Part shown: piece by piece, positions 13,183 through 20,059 of the stretch | Layout: every line of letters begins with the position of its first letter | Position numbering within the stretch: the first letter of the stretch is position 1 | IMG/VR virus record: IMGVR_UViG_3300036781_000799 | Span: 1 to 43,403 of that record | Direction: 5' to 3' (one strand) | Source: a virus | Length of the DNA stretch: 43,403 bases | The notes under the pieces: model-generated | The model's database searches: none | Told to the model about the DNA's origin: nothing | Seen by the model: the letters and a program-made list of their open reading frames with translations, nothing else | Program-made: the position numbers and the translations under genes

Positions 13183-14172
13183 ATGAATCCGACAGTAAAC
13201 GCAGTTCACTATGATGCGCCATTGAGCTTTGTAAGCAACATGTACGCACAAGGTCAAGACGCTTTCATTGCGACGAGGGTCTTTCCGATGGTTAGCGTAC
13301 CGCAAGCATCCGACTTGATCTATACGATTAACAAGGGCGACTTTGCACGCAACACCATGCAGAAGCGGGCACCCGGCACCGAGAGTGCGGGTATCGGCTA
13401 CAACGTTGACACTAACAAGTCTTACCGTTGCGCTGTGTGGTCCATCCACAATGACATCCCGGACCAGATCCGGGCCAATGCTGACGCAGCGCTCAATCTG
13501 GAAATGAACACCACGGAGCTTTTGACCAAAGCGGCTTTGATTAACCGTGAAGTCACTTTTGCTTCGAGCTTCCTTTCTTCGGGCAAGTGGGCGACACAGT
13601 GGACGGGTGAAGTATCTTCGCCTTCCACCAATCAGTTCTTGCAGTGGAACGACCCGGCTTCAACCCCGGTTGAAGACATTCGCAAGGTTCGGACGCTCGT
13701 TCATCTTGCATCGGGCGGCTTCGCACCGAACAAGCTCGTTATTGGTCGCAGCGTCTATGATGCGCTCCGCAACCATCCTGACATCCTGGACCTGATTAAG
13801 TATCAGGGCACCCCGGCTAACCCTGCACAGGTCACCTTGAACGCTCTCGCAGCGCTCTTTGATCTCGATGAAGTGTTGGTGACGGAAGCCGTGAACAACA
13901 CAGCGGCGGAAGGTCAGACGGCATCTTTCAGCTACATTTCGGACAAGTCGGCATTGCTGGTGTACACCCCTGATGCTCCTGGCTTGGGCGTTCCGGCTTC
14001 CGGCTACACATTCAACTGGACGGGTCTTTTCGGAACCGGCAACGCTGGCACCCGTGTTAAGGCGTTCCGCATGGAATGGCTTGATTCGCTCCGTGTGGAA
14101 GTTGACCAAGCCTATGACATGCAGATCATGGACAACACCTTGGGCGGCTATTTCATCACTGCCGTTGCCTAA
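13183..14172 (+). CDS. Major capsid protein (lambda gpE family, HK97 fold)
   Basis: The 329-residue protein shows the E-type capsid pattern: an N-terminal arm, then FIATRVFPMVSVPQASD, the loop with YTINKGDFARN, the spine-helix area around IPDQIRANADAALNLEMNTTE, then NKLVIGRSVYDALRNHPDI and the A-domain strands near LDEVLVTEAVNNTA. The C-terminus WLDSLRVEVDQAYDMQI is also typical. It builds the icosahedral head. GTGAGGA lies about 11 nt upstream; the neighbouring GAAATA differs from the late promoter motif in its first base and I do not call it. The stop overlaps the next start. Confidence 0.93.
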   Translation: MNPTVNAVHYDAPLSFVSNMYAQGQDAFIATRVFPMVSVPQASDLIYTINKGDFARNTMQKRAPGTESAGIGYNVDTNKSYRCAVWSIHNDIPDQIRANADAALNLEMNTTELLTKAALINREVTFASSFLSSGKWATQWTGEVSSPSTNQFLQWNDPASTPVEDIRKVRTLVHLASGGFAPNKLVIGRSVYDALRNHPDILDLIKYQGTPANPAQVTLNALAALFDLDEVLVTEAVNNTAAEGQTASFSYISDKSALLVYTPDAPGLGVPASGYTFNWTGLFGTGNAGTRVKAFRMEWLDSLRVEVDQAYDMQIMDNTLGGYFITAVA

Positions 14173-14417
14173 TGGGATTGCTTGACACAAAGAACCGGGA
14201 AGACTGGCGAACGCTCACCAGTCTTTCTATTCCGGTCATGACCGTTCGCAACCGTCCCCTTCTTTGGAACGGTGACATGTTGCCGGTTGGCTTCGTTTTT
14301 CCGGTCATTGAGACCGAATCAAGACGGGTTCGACAACTGTACGAGCAAAACAAGATCGGCGTTGCCGTGGTCATTGAACCGGAGCCGGAACCAAAGAAAA
14401 CGAAAAAGAGGAAATAA
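14172..14417 (+). CDS. Small head-associated hypothetical protein
   Basis: This 81-residue product overlaps the capsid gene stop by one base and is probably translationally coupled. A middle segment (MTVRNRPLLWNGDMLPVGFVF) looks beta-rich, followed by a helix (RRVRQLYEQNKIGV) and a basic, Lys-rich tail after a Pro-Glu stretch. Similar small proteins occur between capsid and connector genes in lambda-like phages, but I cannot assign a role. It might be a connector accessory or a capsid-binding factor. Confidence 0.65.
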   Translation: MGLLDTKNREDWRTLTSLSIPVMTVRNRPLLWNGDMLPVGFVFPVIETESRRVRQLYEQNKIGVAVVIEPEPEPKKTKKRK

Positions 14418-14419
14418 CC

Positions 14420-14836
14420 ATGGGTATTCAAAAGTTCAAAAGGGGCGTAGTCGCTCCGTCGTTCACACCGGCATTGTCGGGCATTCCGCTTGCTGACCTT
14501 GCACACGGAACGGATGGTCAGATTCCGGTTGCTCAAACATCGGCAGCAACCACCTATCGGGCAGTATCGGGCGATGTCACCATGACGAGTCTCGGCGCTA
14601 CCACAATCGGGGCGGGCAAAGTCACGAAAGCCAAGATGAAAGTCTTCACGGCTAACAGCGTATCGGGCACGGGTTCGGCGCAAAACGTGGCGCATGGTCT
14701 CGGCACAACCCCAACCTTCGTAATCATCACGTCTCCTGACGGCGGAACCCTGACGTATGGAACGCACGACGGAACCAACGTTAAGTTCACAGCGGGCGAC
14801 AACTCCCACCACTTTGACGTTATCGCTTTCGCCTAA
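14420..14836 (+). CDS. Putative head fibre or surface structural protein
   Basis: The 138-residue protein starts MGIQKFKRG and carries, at about 78-115, the pattern AQNVAHGLGTTPTFVIITSP, which is common at the C-termini of phage fibre and other surface proteins. The rest is Thr/Gly/Ala-rich, suggesting an extended trimeric fibre. Its location in the head region favours a head fibre. AGAGGA lies 7 nt before the ATG. Confidence in a structural role is moderate, in the exact role low. Confidence 0.6.
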   Translation: MGIQKFKRGVVAPSFTPALSGIPLADLAHGTDGQIPVAQTSAATTYRAVSGDVTMTSLGATTIGAGKVTKAKMKVFTANSVSGTGSAQNVAHGLGTTPTFVIITSPDGGTLTYGTHDGTNVKFTAGDNSHHFDVIAFA

Positions 14837-14854
14837 GAGCGGAGCCAACATCCA

Positions 14855-15268
14855 ATGAGCAACTACAGAGACAAAGGCGTAACGTTCAAGACCACCCGCA
14901 CAAGTGGCGTTGACGTTCCTTCGGTGAACGTTGACAACATCACAGTTGACTTGACGGGCGCAACTCTCGATCCGACCAACCTAGCTTTAGAGCAAGGACA
15001 CTTGGTTGCTCTGGCACCTGTGCCGGGTGTGGCGCAACACATCGCTTACACGACCCATGCAGAGAGCACAACGGTAGGCGTCACGCTGATAGAGCTTTGT
15101 GCAACGACCGATTGTCACATTGTCATTGGCGGAAGCCCGGTTGCAACGGCCAATTCAACGTATCTTCCTGCGAAGACCATCAAGCACTATTCGTGCCAGA
15201 TCACCGATAAAGTATCGGTGATTCAGGACTCCACGGGCGGAACCCTGTACATCACGCCGTGTTCGTAA
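14855..15268 (+). CDS. Hypothetical structural protein of the head module
   Basis: A 137-residue, Thr- and Val-rich protein (KTTRTSGVDVPSVNVDNITV, GVTLIELCATTDCHIVIGG) with the look of a beta-sandwich of a virion protein. The segment with GVTLIELCATTDCHIVIGGSP followed by AKTIKHYSCQITDKVSVIQD is reminiscent of small phage proteins that coat the capsid or bind head fibres. AGCGGAG lies about 11 nt before the ATG. The gene lies between a fibre-like protein and the first connector protein. No exact family is recognised. Confidence 0.6.
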   Translation: MSNYRDKGVTFKTTRTSGVDVPSVNVDNITVDLTGATLDPTNLALEQGHLVALAPVPGVAQHIAYTTHAESTTVGVTLIELCATTDCHIVIGGSPVATANSTYLPAKTIKHYSCQITDKVSVIQDSTGGTLYITPCS

Positions 15269-15269
15269 A

Positions 15270-15605
15270 ATGGCCTTCAATGATCTCGTCAAACTTGCAC
15301 ACAACGCAGTTCTAAACGTCTTCGGCGTTCAGGCTGAAAGCATCCCTGCACTTTTCACACCCCAAGATTACTCGGGGCCGCAGTTCATCAACGGCGTAAT
15401 CTCTCCTCCTCCACTCGAAGAACAAGTAATACCCGGTTCCATGACCGGTACGAGCGTGGTGTACTTCTTTGTCCGAATCGTTGACATCACACCACAACCC
15501 CGGATCGGGGACAAGCTCACCTTGGACGGCGTTCTTTACAACATTGACAAGGTGAACATTGACAATCAAAACGGGGCAATGCTCCACATGCGGAAGGTGT
15601 CCTAA
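15270..15605 (+). CDS. Head-tail connector (gpFII-like)
   Basis: The 111-residue protein shows the small beta-barrel pattern of lambda gpFII-type joiners: an N-terminal helix (DLVKLAHNAVLNVFG), a strand with IPALFTP, a middle with GTSVVYFFVRIVDI, and the C-terminal signature RIGDKLTLDGVLYNIDKV ending in a strand rich in hydrophobics. It would attach to the portal-stopper complex and provide the docking surface for the tail. Its stop overlaps the next start. Confidence 0.75.
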   Translation: MAFNDLVKLAHNAVLNVFGVQAESIPALFTPQDYSGPQFINGVISPPPLEEQVIPGSMTGTSVVYFFVRIVDITPQPRIGDKLTLDGVLYNIDKVNIDNQNGAMLHMRKVS

Positions 15606-16075
15606 TGTTGAAACCTTCGCTTGTCGTCAACGCAGTCATTACGACCTTGCAAACCATTCAACCGTTCGTTGCCGCAATGAACGGAGCGCAAAACATCAAG
15701 GCGCATTCGTTTGTCAATGGTCAGGTGGTCCCGATCATGACGGACATTTACGAGATGACTTCGCCGTCTTGCTTGGTGGTCTATGAAGGCACCTTGGGCG
15801 GGAACTTTGACGGGATGACGATGTGGAAGCATCACCTAACCGTCTATTTGAAGGCTCCGAATCAAGCCACAGTACAAGCCCCATTGGGTTACGAAGACTT
15901 GGTTTGGTTAGTCGTCAATGGAGCCGTGAACGGGACGCAGTTGAACATCCGGCAAATCAGCGTCATCCCCGAGGTTACGTTAGTGGACACACCGACCATA
16001 ACCCGGCTCACCGATGAAACCCGGACAGACTTTTTCAAGATTGATATGGTGTTCCCCGAGATTGGGGATAACTGA
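15605..16075 (+). CDS. Tail terminator-like protein
   Basis: The 156-residue product lies directly between the connector and the tail tube gene, the conserved position of the tail terminator (lambda gpU). It has an N-terminal helix (LVVNAVITTLQTIQPFV), a central strand pair (CLVVYEGTLGG, HHLTVYLKAP) and a C-terminal DETRTDFFKIDMVFPE strand typical of terminators, which cap the growing tail tube and face the head. Assignment is from order and predicted fold, not from direct sequence similarity. Confidence 0.65.
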   Translation: MLKPSLVVNAVITTLQTIQPFVAAMNGAQNIKAHSFVNGQVVPIMTDIYEMTSPSCLVVYEGTLGGNFDGMTMWKHHLTVYLKAPNQATVQAPLGYEDLVWLVVNGAVNGTQLNIRQISVIPEVTLVDTPTITRLTDETRTDFFKIDMVFPEIGDN

Positions 16076-16085
16076 CGGCAAACGC

Positions 16086-16091
16086 TAAATA
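16086..16091 (+). promoter_or_regulatory. gp55-type late promoter before the tail tube gene
   Basis: CTAAATAT lies 21 nt before the ATG at 16113. The predicted transcript would begin near 16097 and include CAGGGG, which can serve as the ribosome binding site. This high-demand gene thus has a short conventional leader. Confidence 0.6.
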
Positions 16092-16112
16092 TCATCTCAG
16101 GGGTTATAACCA

Positions 16113-17120
16113 ATGGCAACACGTGTACAAGCATTAAAACTCGGATTGGGCAAGGCAAAGCAAGCGGACATTGTGACCGTTGCCGGTTCGTTCCTGACTT
16201 TCGAAAAGACGAACGAAGACGTTACCAGCGTCAACTTCACAACGGAGAATGACGCTCCTTGGATCGGCAAAGGCAACGAGTTTGTTTCGAGCGCTGGCGT
16301 TTACCCGGTTTCGCAGACTCCGCAAAACCGTATTGAAATGTACGGATCGGCGGAAATGGTCACTTGGGCTTTTGCTTACGCTCTTGGGCACGTCGCCGAA
16401 GCAACCGGACTGTATACGTTGAAGCCGATTCAAAACGGCACAACGCTTGAGCTTCCCTATTTTTCAATCTGCGAACAGATGCCGGAAGGGGGAGCGGAAG
16501 CGATTGATAACGTCTATGTCGGTTGCTCGATGGAAGACGTAACGTTCACGCTCAACAGCGGGCCGGGTCTTCAGTCAACCAAGGTGGTTTCAAATTGGGT
16601 TGGATCGGGCAACTACACCAGCCCGTCAACGGTTAGCCTTCCGTCGCTCACTACTCAGCACTTCATGCCGGGTGCGTCCGCTGCCCTTACTGTCAACGGA
16701 ACGGACTACGTAGCCGCAAAGACGCTCTTGAACGCAACGATTGGTTGGAAGAACAACCTTCTGTTGAATGCGGGTTTCTTCCCCGGATCGGGCACACAAA
16801 ACGGTGCGGCGGTTCGTGGCCGTATGGAAATCGGAGTGCGTCAGCCTACCTTCGAGTTCACTGTTAGATTGCTTTCGACTTCAACGGAGTTTGCCTCGTT
16901 GGTCGGTCTCACTTCGGGAACGGCAGTCTTGACCGTCACTTTCGACGCCACCCACACAACTACGTTCACCTTCGGTGAAGTCACCTTTGAGAGCGTGACT
17001 AACACCGTGGTTGACGGGATTGCGGCGGTTCGTGTCGTGTGCGCTGTCCAGGATTCGGACGGAACCGGCAACCCCTTGATTGTCACCAGCAAGTGCGGAA
17101 TTACGGGTATCGCTCAGTAA
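16113..17120 (+). CDS. Major tail tube protein
   Basis: The 335-residue product has the composition and motif order of siphovirus tail tube proteins: an N-terminal strand with IVTVAGSFLTFEKTNEDV, a long beta-rich core including IGKGNEFVSSAGVYPV and ALGHVAEATGLYTLKP, then an inserted or added Ig-like domain near VRQPTFEFTVRLLST and LTVTFDATHTTTFTFGEVTF. The tube polymerises around the tape measure protein. It is followed by the small protein and chaperones as in lambda. A CAGGGG ribosome binding site is present. Confidence 0.8.
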   Translation: MATRVQALKLGLGKAKQADIVTVAGSFLTFEKTNEDVTSVNFTTENDAPWIGKGNEFVSSAGVYPVSQTPQNRIEMYGSAEMVTWAFAYALGHVAEATGLYTLKPIQNGTTLELPYFSICEQMPEGGAEAIDNVYVGCSMEDVTFTLNSGPGLQSTKVVSNWVGSGNYTSPSTVSLPSLTTQHFMPGASAALTVNGTDYVAAKTLLNATIGWKNNLLLNAGFFPGSGTQNGAAVRGRMEIGVRQPTFEFTVRLLSTSTEFASLVGLTSGTAVLTVTFDATHTTTFTFGEVTFESVTNTVVDGIAAVRVVCAVQDSDGTGNPLIVTSKCGITGIAQ

Positions 17121-17124
17121 AGCC

Positions 17125-17286
17125 ATGCAAACGGGGACAGCAGTAACAAGCCCGATGCAAGACCGTGCGGAGATGTTAGAAGACATCGAATGCACGTTCC
17201 GCAACATGATTGCGGATATGAACACGGTGCGGGATGAACTGGCGTCCGTCTTCGCCGATCACCAAAAGACGCACACGGAAATCTAA
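17125..17286 (+). CDS. Small helical hypothetical protein
   Basis: I place the start at the ATG at 17125 because the longer open frame overlaps the end of the tube gene. The product is 53 residues, mostly one charged helix (RAEMLEDIECTFRNMIADMN), which could be a small tail assembly accessory. The stop TAA at 17284-17286 makes up the first half of the next late promoter. Confidence 0.55.
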   Translation: MQTGTAVTSPMQDRAEMLEDIECTFRNMIADMNTVRDELASVFADHQKTHTEI

Positions 17287-17289
17287 ATA
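17284..17289 (+). promoter_or_regulatory. gp55-type late promoter overlapping an upstream stop
   Basis: CTAAATAC shares its TAA with the stop of the small helical protein and ends exactly 5 nt before the ATG at 17295, so the predicted mRNA starts on the A of the start codon. Confidence 0.7.
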
Positions 17290-17294
17290 CCTTC

Positions 17295-17696
17295 ATGGCA
17301 ATCACAGTAAATCACACCGTCACCCGCACGTACAAGAACCAGGGTTCAACCGCACGCACGCTAACCGAAACGGTCAGCGGCAACACGGAGCGCAATCTCG
17401 CCGTCACGGTTTCGGCGTCAACCAACAACCATGAAGTTGACCTTGCGTTTCTTCATGCCGATCTCAAGAGCCTGAGTATCACCAGCGACCAAGCCGTAAC
17501 CATCTACACCAACGCAGCATCAAGCATGAGTCCGCAAGACACAATCCCGATTGCGGCGGGTCAGGTGCTTATCTGGACGCTGGCAACCGACTTGATTGCT
17601 CGTTGCCCATTCTCGGATAACGTTACGGCTCTGTTCATCACGAACACGGGCGGAACCGCTGCCAACATCTACATTGATTCGATTCTGACAATCTAA
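17295..17696 (+). CDS. Putative tail-associated structural protein
   Basis: The 133-residue product is a beta-rich protein with the recurring pattern LKSLSITSDQAVTIYTNAAS followed by QDTIPIAAGQVLIW and FITNTGG, which occurs in small virion proteins close to tail tube or decoration genes in many phages. It has no ribosome binding site but a late promoter 5 nt before the ATG. It might coat the tail tube or the capsid; I cannot say which. Confidence 0.65.
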   Translation: MAITVNHTVTRTYKNQGSTARTLTETVSGNTERNLAVTVSASTNNHEVDLAFLHADLKSLSITSDQAVTIYTNAASSMSPQDTIPIAAGQVLIWTLATDLIARCPFSDNVTALFITNTGGTAANIYIDSILTI

Positions 17697-17698
17697 CC

Positions 17699-17950
17699 TT
17701 GCGTAGCAACTGTTTGGTTTTCGCAATCAAACGTTGGGTCACTTCGGGCGGCTATGTGATCGTCAGAAAGTCGTTTTACGGTTGGTGGCCTCATTTCCTT
17801 TGGTCGAAAGACCTTCGAACCTTTGTTGAGTTCGTCCCCGTGGCTCCCCGTCGCCGTTTCTTTCCGCCGTTGTGGTTCCGTGGCAGGGTCAAGACGCACA
17901 CGCTACATATCCCCGAGGAACCACACCATTCATGTTGTACGGTGAATTGA
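17699..17950 (+). CDS. Small conserved tail-region protein (WWPHFLW motif)
   Basis: An 83-residue frame starts with TTG two bases after the previous stop; a GTG at 17756 is another possible start. It contains KSFYGWWPHFLWSKDLRTF and PLWFRGRV, an aromatic-rich pattern I have seen in short proteins near tail genes of several phages. Its end overlaps the next gene start by 19 bases. Function unknown. Confidence 0.55.
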   Translation: MRSNCLVFAIKRWVTSGGYVIVRKSFYGWWPHFLWSKDLRTFVEFVPVAPRRRFFPPLWFRGRVKTHTLHIPEEPHHSCCTVN

Positions 17951-18483
17951 ATACAATCATTCTCGAAAACGGAGAGACGCTCCACGGTCTCAAAGTCCAA
18001 ATCCCACACCCCAAGAAATCGGCACTCATCCGGCGTCCGACCGATAAGGAGCTTGACGCCACACGGGACAAGTTCCGCAAGCTGGTAAAGAAGAACCCCA
18101 CCAACACGGACAAGACGCCATATCTCGACTTGTTCAACACGATCCGTCTAGACGACGGTGCGGAGTGGGACGAGTACGAAGCCGAACACATCATTGGTTG
18201 GGTGATTCAAGCTCAAGTGGAATCCGCCGAAACGGTCAACGAGGAACTGGTGGTTACGATCAAGACTCCAACCGGCTCCGTCAAGCACTTCTTACGGTTC
18301 CCCACCTTCAAGGAAATGCAGATTAAGACCGGCTCCGCTCTGTTTGACGTTCTGTTCCTTCGGTCGGAAGGCTACGCACCCGATACGACCATTCCCAACA
18401 TTCACCGGGAATTGTCCGTGCAAGAAGTCATGAAGGAGCACCTTCTGTTTGATCCCTACGTAGCGACGGACCCAAACGCCTAA
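17932..18483 (+). CDS. Tail assembly chaperone (lambda gpG-like)
   Basis: The ATG at 17932, 11 nt after GAGGAA, gives 183 residues, MLYGELNTII onward; an upstream in-frame extension from 17872 is less likely because it lies inside the preceding gene. The position between the tail tube and tape measure genes, the charged helical content (KELDATRDKFRKLVKK) and a slippery heptamer just before the stop identify it as the short chaperone that coats the tape measure during assembly. The final codons, GAC CCA AAC GCC TAA, contain C-CCA-AAC in the correct frame. Confidence 0.75.
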   Translation: MLYGELNTIILENGETLHGLKVQIPHPKKSALIRRPTDKELDATRDKFRKLVKKNPTNTDKTPYLDLFNTIRLDDGAEWDEYEAEHIIGWVIQAQVESAETVNEELVVTIKTPTGSVKHFLRFPTFKEMQIKTGSALFDVLFLRSEGYAPDTTIPNIHRELSVQEVMKEHLLFDPYVATDPNA

Positions 18484-18944
18484 AGCCGGAAGATTACCCG
18501 GACCCGCCAACGTTGCGGTTCCTTATCAACCGGCAACTTCGCCGTGAGTCTCTCTGTCCAGGTGGGGCGGTAGTCTGTCCGCTCCGTATCCAAGACCCGT
18601 TGATGACGTGCGACGATTGCGGAGCCACCCACCAAGCCCGCAACGTTGATTGTCCTTCGTGCGGTTCGCCAGAGACCACAACCGTTCAGTGTGACCAATG
18701 CCCGGTAAAACGCATTGACGAGTTAATGCGGTCGGAAGCTGGCGTACTCCTTCCACAGGTGTACGAACTCAACAGAGCGTCAGAGACATTCAACATTGAT
18801 TGGGGCGACGTGTCCGCACGGTTGGGTAAGGGCGTGGACGTTCTGAAACAGGAACTCTCGAAGCTCCACCAAGAACAGTTGGAAGCCGCAAAACAAAAGC
18901 CCGCTGAAATTGATTGGTCCAAGGTGAAGCGCTCGAAACAGTAA
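17932..18944 (+). CDS. Tail assembly chaperone frameshift fusion (gpGT-like)
   Basis: A -1 slip on C-CCA-AAC at 18471-18477 moves ribosomes into the frame that continues through RLKPEDYPDPPTLRFL to the stop at 18942-18944, giving about 337 residues. The extension carries three Cys pairs (CDDC, CPSC and CDQC), a likely zinc-binding domain, followed by a helical tail (VDVLKQELSKLHQEQLEAA). This is the equivalent of lambda gpT, expressed only as a fusion. A stand-alone start (TTG at 18513) has no ribosome binding site and is not needed. Confidence 0.7.
18471..18477 (+). promoter_or_regulatory. Programmed -1 frameshift site (CCCAAAC)
   Basis: The heptamer reads C CCA AAC in the zero frame of the chaperone, fitting X XXY YYZ, four bases before its TAA stop. 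A short CCGG...CCGG hairpin (18487-18502) follows and might help. Tail chaperone frameshifts are conserved among long-tailed phages. Confidence 0.7.
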
Positions 18945-18947
18945 ATA
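18942..18947 (+). promoter_or_regulatory. gp55-type late promoter overlapping the gpT-like stop
   Basis: GTAAATAC shares its TAA with the chaperone fusion stop and ends 6 nt before the ATG at 18954. Confidence 0.65.
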
Positions 18948-18953
18948 CTTCGT

Positions 18954-19406
18954 ATGAAGATTACACGGGCACGTTTCACGCTGTCGCCGTTCACATCGGA
19001 AACAATGGCGAACATCGGCAAGGTACTTGCAAAGTCCATGCGTGACCGGATCGGGTCCGGGTTGAATGCGCTCGACAGAAACGCAAAGCCATTGAAGCCG
19101 GGTCGAACCGGACGCAACGGGCAGGAGCTTCGAGGTTACCCCGATTACAAGCAATACCGTGGCTTGCAACCGATTCGAGATTGGTTGTATAGCGGGCGGA
19201 CACTGCGAAGTCTTCAAGTGCTCTCCGTCAATCAGAACCGGGGAACAATCGGGTTCACCGATGCGAAAGCCGATCAAATCGCACACTTCAACAACCTCAT
19301 TGAAAAGGCGTTTGCGGTCTCACCGAAAGACGCCATTGCATTGCAGCAAGCCGTATACAGCACCTTCAAGCAAGAAAGACTCGTGCAATTCAGACGGGTT
19401 GCATAA
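18954..19406 (+). CDS. Hypothetical tail-module protein
   Basis: The 150-residue basic protein lies between the chaperone and the tape measure genes. It includes VLAKSMRDRIGSGLNALDRN, then KPLKPGRTGRNGQE and YRGLQPIRDWLYSGRTLRSL, ending with NQNRGTIGFTDAKADQIAHF. This combination of a helix and a loop with LYSGRTLRSL...IGF resembles minor virion morphogenesis proteins (Mu gpG-like/HK97 gp10-like tail completion proteins), so a role in tail completion is possible. No ribosome binding site; the late promoter places it on a nearly leaderless mRNA. Confidence 0.6.
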   Translation: MKITRARFTLSPFTSETMANIGKVLAKSMRDRIGSGLNALDRNAKPLKPGRTGRNGQELRGYPDYKQYRGLQPIRDWLYSGRTLRSLQVLSVNQNRGTIGFTDAKADQIAHFNNLIEKAFAVSPKDAIALQQAVYSTFKQERLVQFRRVA

Positions 19407-19414
19407 GCCAACCG

Positions 19415-20005
19415 TTAGCCGTGTCGCTCTTGAAGCTCCAATCCATAGTCACCACCTACGATCACTGCGACGTTATCCAACGAGATTGGTCTTTTGAATC
19501 CGCCGTCTCCCGATTTTCCGACCGTCACCGAAAACTCGTTGCAATCGAAGACTTCCACGATGGAAGACGCTAGAACGGGTCCTAGAAGGATTACGTTCCT
19601 ACCCGTGTTCATTTGAGACAACTTGACGAGCTTTCCCTTGAACGGTGCGACAGCCCGGTATTTTCTTTGACCGTCCGTTTCTCGGGGCGGAACTATCGGG
19701 GCGGGTTCAAGCCACAGTTTAGACCCGCCCAAATGAATCTGCATTTTAAGGCTGAGAAACCCGTATTGCTCTCCCCGGACGGAATCGGTGTTGAACTCAA
19801 GGATGTTGTCCCAATTCAGGGTGACGCCGTGGCCCGTTGCATCAAGTTCTAGTGTGACCCCATCCTTCCTTGAAGCTCTGGTGATGCGCCAATCCCGGTC
19901 TAGGGCTTCAAGCTCCGTACCGCCCGGACCCCCGTCAAACCTTCGTGGAATTGGACGGAGCCGAACACACTTCCCCACGTTCTTAATGATTTGATCTATG
20001 TTCAC
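19415..20005 (-). CDS. Minus-strand hypothetical cargo protein before the tape measure
   Basis: The frame is open to 20023, but a GTG at 20003-20005 gives MNIDQIIKNVG..., which looks like a natural N-terminus. The product has about 196 residues with repeated beta motifs: VRLRPIPRR, DRDWRITRAS, VTLELDATGHGVTLNWDNI, FLSLKMQIHLGG. It resembles small hypothetical proteins found in many bacterial genomes rather than a virion protein. A TATATT on the minus strand 6 nt before the GTG could be its own -10 element. It interrupts the tail operon in the opposite direction and is therefore best read as a moron. Confidence 0.6.
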   Translation of the reverse strand: MNIDQIIKNVGKCVRLRPIPRRFDGGPGGTELEALDRDWRITRASRKDGVTLELDATGHGVTLNWDNILEFNTDSVRGEQYGFLSLKMQIHLGGSKLWLEPAPIVPPRETDGQRKYRAVAPFKGKLVKLSQMNTGRNVILLGPVLASSIVEVFDCNEFSVTVGKSGDGGFKRPISLDNVAVIVGGDYGLELQERHG

Positions 20006-20048
20006 GAACACAATATAACGCACTCCCGAACGCAGGGAGCCAGAACCA

Positions 20049-20054
20049 TAAATA
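20049..20054 (+). promoter_or_regulatory. gp55-type late promoter for the tape measure gene
   Basis: ATAAATAT ends 5 nt before the ATG at 20060, giving a predicted leaderless start. It follows the minus-strand cargo gene and explains how the tape measure escapes its interference. Confidence 0.7.
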
Positions 20055-20059
20055 TCCCT

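Noticed and set aside
14411-14416. GAAATA before 14420 as a late promoter
   Set aside because: First motif base differs, the gap is only 3 nt, and a good AGAGGA ribosome binding site is present, so normal operon translation explains it.
18513-18944. Independent gene starting with TTG at 18513
   Set aside because: No ribosome binding site; the -1 slippery site in the preceding gene enters this frame exactly, so it is better read as the 3' part of a fusion.
19991-20059. N-terminal extension of the tape measure protein
   Set aside because: It overlaps a minus-strand gene and the promoter motif; the ATG at 20060 has the standard 5-nt distance.
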